Source of the DNA: Loxodes magnus
Taxonomy: Eukaryota; Ciliophora; Karyorelictea; Loxodida; Loxodidae
Direction: 5' to 3'
DNA length: 64,000 nucleotides
NCBI GenBank assembly: GCA_946699065.1
Contig: CAMPDV010000063.1
Location: 354,501 to 418,500 of the forward strand
Within the stretch, counting starts at the first letter, position 1, and each line of letters opens with the position of its first letter. Below the pieces are notes generated by a model that ran no database searches, was not told the DNA's origin, and worked only from the letters and a program-made list of their open reading frames with translations. Position numbers and translations under genes: made by a program. Positions 59,672-64,000 of this stretch are shown here, piece by piece.

Positions 59672-60369
59672 CTTTCTAAAAAGCCTTTTTAGATAAAGGC
59701 TATTTGATAAAGCTATAACTACCTTTAAATATTAATTAATCCTTTTTTATTTATAAATAAACAATCAAAAATATAAACCACATTCAAAGCCATCATGCTA
59801 AAATTAATTACTCTCTGCTTGTAATTTTATCTAAATTTAATAGGACTAATTTTGAAACTAAAGTAGCAAGATTTAAATATAACTAATTAAATTTTATAGC
59901 TAAGTTCTTGAAGTAACAATAAGGCTTTTAATTACCTAAAATTAAAATCTTTATTAATAAATTATTATTCATAGCATTATGAACAAGGACTTTTCAAAGA
60001 AAAATTTTAATTCTTTATTGCTAAAGTTTTTATCTTAATAAATGAATTAAAATAAGTGGGTAAAGAATTAGTGCTATATATTAAAATAAATGAATATAAA
60101 TCTATCTTCTTCATATTTAATTATTAAATTTGTAAGTTTTTATATAATTAATTAAATTTTTATTCTTCGAATTTTCTTAAGATCCTTTAAAATCTTCAGC
60201 TATTATTATAGCCCCTACCTTTAGAATTATTATTTCTATAATTATTAGAATTTATTACTGAGATTAAATGAATATCTACAGAGTCTTTGATTATATTACT
60301 AGATATTTTATTTTATTTAAGTTAAAAAGTTTTATTAATAAATGAAGATTAGAGTCTAAAGTTAATAGT
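59672..60369. other. A/T-rich spacer
   Basis: Lies between two minus-strand genes; no feature recognised. Confidence 0.4.
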
Positions 60370-63089
60370 TCACTCTAGTCCAAGAGGCCAATTGTTTGAC
60401 TCCCTTGTGATTTAATTTTATTCTTGTATCTTCCATGGCTACATCTATTTATAAGGAACTTCTTTCTCATAAATATCTTACTCCAATTCGTCAATTGGGT
60501 ACCATAGGTTTGTTTTGAGAAGATTTCAATTAACTAGTCCGCATATTAGGTCATACGAACAAGTTTAAACTTCTAATTTTTTATCATTCCGAATGCTAAG
60601 TAAATTCTTAAATAGTTACCTTAATTCTTATATGAATCTAAAATCTATAGAAAGGATATCACTCCCATGATTATTATTCCAATATTCAAAGTATTCAGTT
60701 TTGTTAGTTGCGTTATAAAATGAATTATCATTTTATTCTGGAAAGTACATTCTTTTGCTTTTAAGGATACTTTGAGGAATTAGTCCATTTTTAACGATAT
60801 TTAGAAGAAAGTTTATCTAATTTTTAGCGAATTCATGAAGCTTTCCTTTTAGAATTGTTTCCTAACTAAATTCATTTTTAACGATTCATTGAACACTCTA
60901 TTAAGTTTAACTTTCAACTAACTAAACTCTATTTCCCCTTTCAATCGCTTAGACTATTTCTTAAACTTCAGGTATATTTATTATTTTCATAATAGCTTCA
61001 GCTTCGTTATCCTCACCTTTAATTTTGACAGTAAAGTCTAATCTTTAGTTTTATTAAATAAATTTGATAAAGATTTTAGTTTGATTTTAAAACCTTTGAA
61101 AATCCTATCCCCAATTGATTTATTTTGTAAACTGTTTGCTTAATCTAATTAACTGATTGTATTTATTGTTAATCTAGTAAGGTTTTAACTCCTTAATATT
61201 TGGGTCATTTTTTATGCTGTTTGCATATAAGTTGAAGATAACTGTAAATCCATTATAATTATTGAGTTCCTGGTCTATCTAATAATAGTTTAAATTTCTT
61301 TAACTAAATTTTTATAGGACTATAAAAGCATTAATGGGTATTATAAGGGTATAGTTTTACACATATTCCTCTAGTGCATTTCTTTCTAGCATTATAGCTA
61401 GTATAGCTATTTAAAGTTAATTCAGCTAGAAATTTTTAGCTTGCTGATTCAAGTAGTCATATAATTGAAACTTATAAGTATTCTTAAGCGAATCTTATAT
61501 TTCTTACACTGTTTAATAGCTAAACAATGGATTTTTAGCAAAACTCTCAGCTTCTTTATTTATGAATTCCCTAAATGATCGATTATTAAGTATATCCATA
61601 ATCAGGCCTTTAGTCAATTTTAAATTCTTTTTTCCAAATTTTTATTTATAATCAAACTTTAGGTGACTCATTTTTTCTTTAATCTATATGCCAATATTAA
61701 GAAATTTATTCTTCTAAGATTTAAGTGCTTGTTATTTATTCTAGTTTTTGTTTTTTATATCTTGCTCTTGTCCAAATTATTCTTATTTTGGTGCTTTTTT
61801 TTACAATATGTCATTTTTATTTTATTTCGAATTCTCTAACTATTCCTCATTCTTTAAATTTGGTAAACTCTAATCTTCTTTACTTGACATAGCACTAATA
61901 TAGATTTTTGTTGTACTTTTTCCTTATGTTTTTTATTTACTTTACTCATTCTAATTTATGCGCTTTTTTTAAGTTGAAACTGAATTATTTTATTTTTCTT
62001 TTGTAATACTCTTTAAATCTTGAAACAGTTAAAAAAGTTTTTCTTGCTTTTCTTTTTTAAAGATAGAGCTTGCTCACAAAATATTTAGACTAGTTTTTCT
62101 AATAAAGGATCTCCGGCTTTAAAACTTTCTAAAAGGCCTAGTATAGGTTAGTAGCAACAATAATCATTCTATTGCTCTTGAGAACTCATTTAGTTGCTAC
62201 TGCTTGCATTTTAGCTAGTATTAATTTCTCCCTTTTTCCATCAAAACTTTTCCCCTTCCTGCAATTAAATCAAATTTCTCAGCAAAACTATTGCTTAGAA
62301 GGCAAAAAGTTCTTCTATAATTATTTTAGTTTTTTTATTATTTAGCTTATATTATTCTTTAGAAAAATACTAATAGTTCCTGAAACTCCCTTCTAAAATG
62401 GTAAAAGTCATTTCACATTATGGTTGCTAAAAAATAGGCTATATAAGTAAATAAAATTTCTCCAAATCTTAACTTACTAAGATAGAATCACATCTTAGGA
62501 TTACTAGAACTCTCCGCCGTAGTCAGTTTAACCCTAATTTTAAAATTTTGTATAAAAAGTGCTCTAGCTATAGACAGGTAAAATAGCTTTGCTCATTTTT
62601 CCTTTTTTGAAGAGAGTGTAATAAAATATCCATTTAAGATATCTATCTATTTAAGTTATCTGAGATTGTATAAACGTTAATGAAAAATTTTCCGTGGGCT
62701 AATTCTTAGCTAAGACCGAATTTTACCAGGTTTTTCTAGCCAAATTTCTCTTTTTTGAAATCTTTTTTTATTTGCGCTGAAAAAATTTTTTGCTCCAAAG
62801 TATTAAAAATTTCAAATTTAAGAACACCTCACTTCTAATTTTTTTATTGACCAACAAAATAAAACAATTGCAATCCATTTAGGATCAGAATGGGCTAGAT
62901 AAAATATTCATGAAAGCCTAATATTTAAAAATTTATTGCCTTAGAGACTTTTTTTAAATTTCCCTAATATTCATTCTATATCTCTTGCAGTTCGTTATTT
63001 AAATGTTGTTCCTTATTTTTATCATTAGCTATAATTTCTACCAATTAGTTAATAAATTTTGGCTTTTAGTTTAACTATTCTAGTTTCAT
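60370..63089 (-). CDS. large unknown protein, about 897 residues
   Basis: The ATG at 63,089 begins MKLEQLNQKPKFINQLVEII and a coiled coil (NKEQHLNNELQEIQNEYQGN). It continues FGLSQELAHGKFFINVYTIS, MSSQEQQNDYCCYQPILGLL and ESFKAGDPLLEKLVQIF. A frame change at about 62,060 is resolved by a 26-nt GT..AG segment (62,052-62,077). The second frame then runs 506 codons from SSKEDQSLPNLKNEE through KGEDNEAEAIMKIINIPEVQ and YFEYWNNNHGSDILSIDFRF to NNWPLGLE and TGA at 60,370. Low-complexity Gln/Lys/Asn linkers are typical of ciliate proteins. No known domain was recognised. The alternative is two genes, the downstream one starting at ATG 61,890. Several TGA codons read sensibly as Trp (LNWLRRRV, LVNWNLL). 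Confidence 0.6.
62052..62077 (-). other. candidate 26-nt intron or frameshift site
   Basis: The segment begins GTGAGC, ends AAAAAG and includes an A6 run. Removing it joins the two frames of the gene at 60,370-63,089; a single-base slip in the A run would do the same. Confidence 0.3.
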
Positions 63090-63432
63090 TATAAAATTTT
63101 AATAAGTTTCAATAATGCTTAGCTTCTGGTATATTCTGATGACTTGTTTACAGTACAATTTTATGGTTGTAAATGTTTATTATTTATCTTTATTAACAAT
63201 ACTAATTAAGAGAGTTGCATAGAGATCATTATTAAAATATTTAACAATCTATTAGCTTTGTCTATTGTAAATCTTCTATTTTAACTCTTAATTATTGCTA
63301 TAGTCTGAAATTAATTAATCTAATAATATAGGTTACTAGGAAATGTTTTAAGTTAATAAATTTTATCGCTTTAATTAGGTATTGCTATAAATAAGTCGAT
63401 AGGCTAATAACGAAAAATTATAATTAAGTAGA
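63090..63432. other. divergent intergenic region
   Basis: A 343-bp A/T-rich gap between two divergently transcribed genes, likely to hold both promoters; no motif recognised. Confidence 0.4.
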
Positions 63433-64000
63433 ATGAAAATTTATATTTTTGATGAGTTAAGAGAATCTCCTAATAACAGAGGAATGCAAAGCTTTCTTAA
63501 AAATAAACAATAAATAAAGATAAGTGGAAAGGATATCTTTAAATCATTTACTTTTTCTTTATATAAAGATAGAGTTTAAGAGCAGACTAATAATAACCTT
63601 CAAACGGATTTAATTTTATAGTCAGAACTTTGAGTATAATTTCCAAATATAGAAGTAAGGTTATAAATTTCTAAGAATAACTAAGATAAATATATAACTC
63701 TGCTAGATAATAGTTTAATTATTTTAAATTTGTCAGTAGATTTAAGAAATTTAAATTATCCTAGCTTTAAGACTTTCCTGAAATATCGCTAATTAATTTA
63801 ACTCAAGAATTAAAGTTTTAGATCATTCTATTAACTATAATTAAATATTTTAAAAGCTAATTATATGGGCTAAGTAACTATAAAATTATATAAAGCATAT
63901 TTAGCTTTATTGAATGATCTTCTATAGCTAAGAGTAGAAAGGCTATAGTAATATAATATATTTTTTTGAACTGATATTAAAATAAAGAAGCATTTGTATA
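63433..64000 (+). CDS. unknown protein, N-terminal part, runs off right edge
   Basis: The ATG at 63,433 begins MKIYIFDELRESPNNRGMQS and continues LKNKQQIKISGKDIFKSFTF, YKDRVQEQTNNNLQTDLILQ, SELWVQFPNIEVRLQISKNN and LLDNSLIILNLSVDLRNLNY. It stays in frame to the window end (189 codons). TGA appears twice as Trp and TAA/TAG many times as Gln. The balanced, charged composition and the lack of any frame change support a real gene. No domain recognised; the C-terminus is outside the window. Confidence 0.65.

Noticed and set aside
1..64000. CRISPR arrays, prokaryotic operons, ribosome-binding sites, rRNA genes.
   Set aside because: No regularly spaced direct repeats with unique spacers, no Shine-Dalgarno-linked gene runs and no rRNA core sequences were seen; the composition and code are those of a ciliate nucleus.

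Overview
The window is very AT-rich eukaryotic DNA from a ciliate that reads TAA and TAG as glutamine and TGA as tryptophan, with TGA also serving as the stop. The best proof is an intact 1,082-codon gene at 48,567-51,815 (minus strand). It encodes about 21 MORN repeats, and the conserved Trp of the repeat is written TGA more than twenty times, while Gln positions are TAA or TAG. This is the code described for karyorelictid ciliates (Loxodes and relatives, NCBI table 27); the related Condylostoma code (table 28) is the main alternative. Because there is almost no sense/stop contrast, standard-code open frames mean little here. Genes were therefore recognised by protein motifs, coherent composition, ATG starts and terminal TGA.

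Layout. From 1 to about 23 kb the window is mostly featureless A/T-rich DNA. It holds one zinc-knuckle ORF fragment at the left edge, two copies of a 290-bp repeat (SINE-B), short GC-richer SINE-like repeats and a decayed tRNA. From 23 to 48 kb it is a retroelement graveyard. At least ten gag/ORF1-like reading frames with a CCHC zinc knuckle lie on both strands, next to reverse-transcriptase remnants of non-LTR type (24.5-26.9 kb minus, 47.1-48.5 kb plus), SINE-like elements, two identical tRNA-Pro(UGG) genes and a decayed tRNA-Ser. From 48.5 to 64 kb host-type genes dominate: the MORN/leucine-rich-repeat gene (minus), a seven-transmembrane protein (plus), a 283-residue unknown (minus), an approximately 897-residue unknown (minus) and the start of another gene running off the right edge (plus). 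Three more gag-like copies sit among them, one split by a SINE.

How the repeats fit together. The eight SINE-like copies fall into three head types: one resembling 5S rRNA, one with a covarying 5' hairpin, and one unidentified. All end in the same GC-rich hairpin followed by an ATTT-rich tail. That is the arrangement expected when SINEs borrow the 3' end recognised by a LINE. The 290-bp SINE-B copies instead share a terminal motif with three of the gag-like elements. Two gag units are bounded by target-site duplications (15 bp and 18 bp) that enclose only the gag unit, so gag-only retroelements appear to move as separate units. This is the most unusual pattern in the window. No CRISPR, rRNA operon or prokaryotic operon structure was seen. 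Assignments rest on reading by eye; none was checked by database search.
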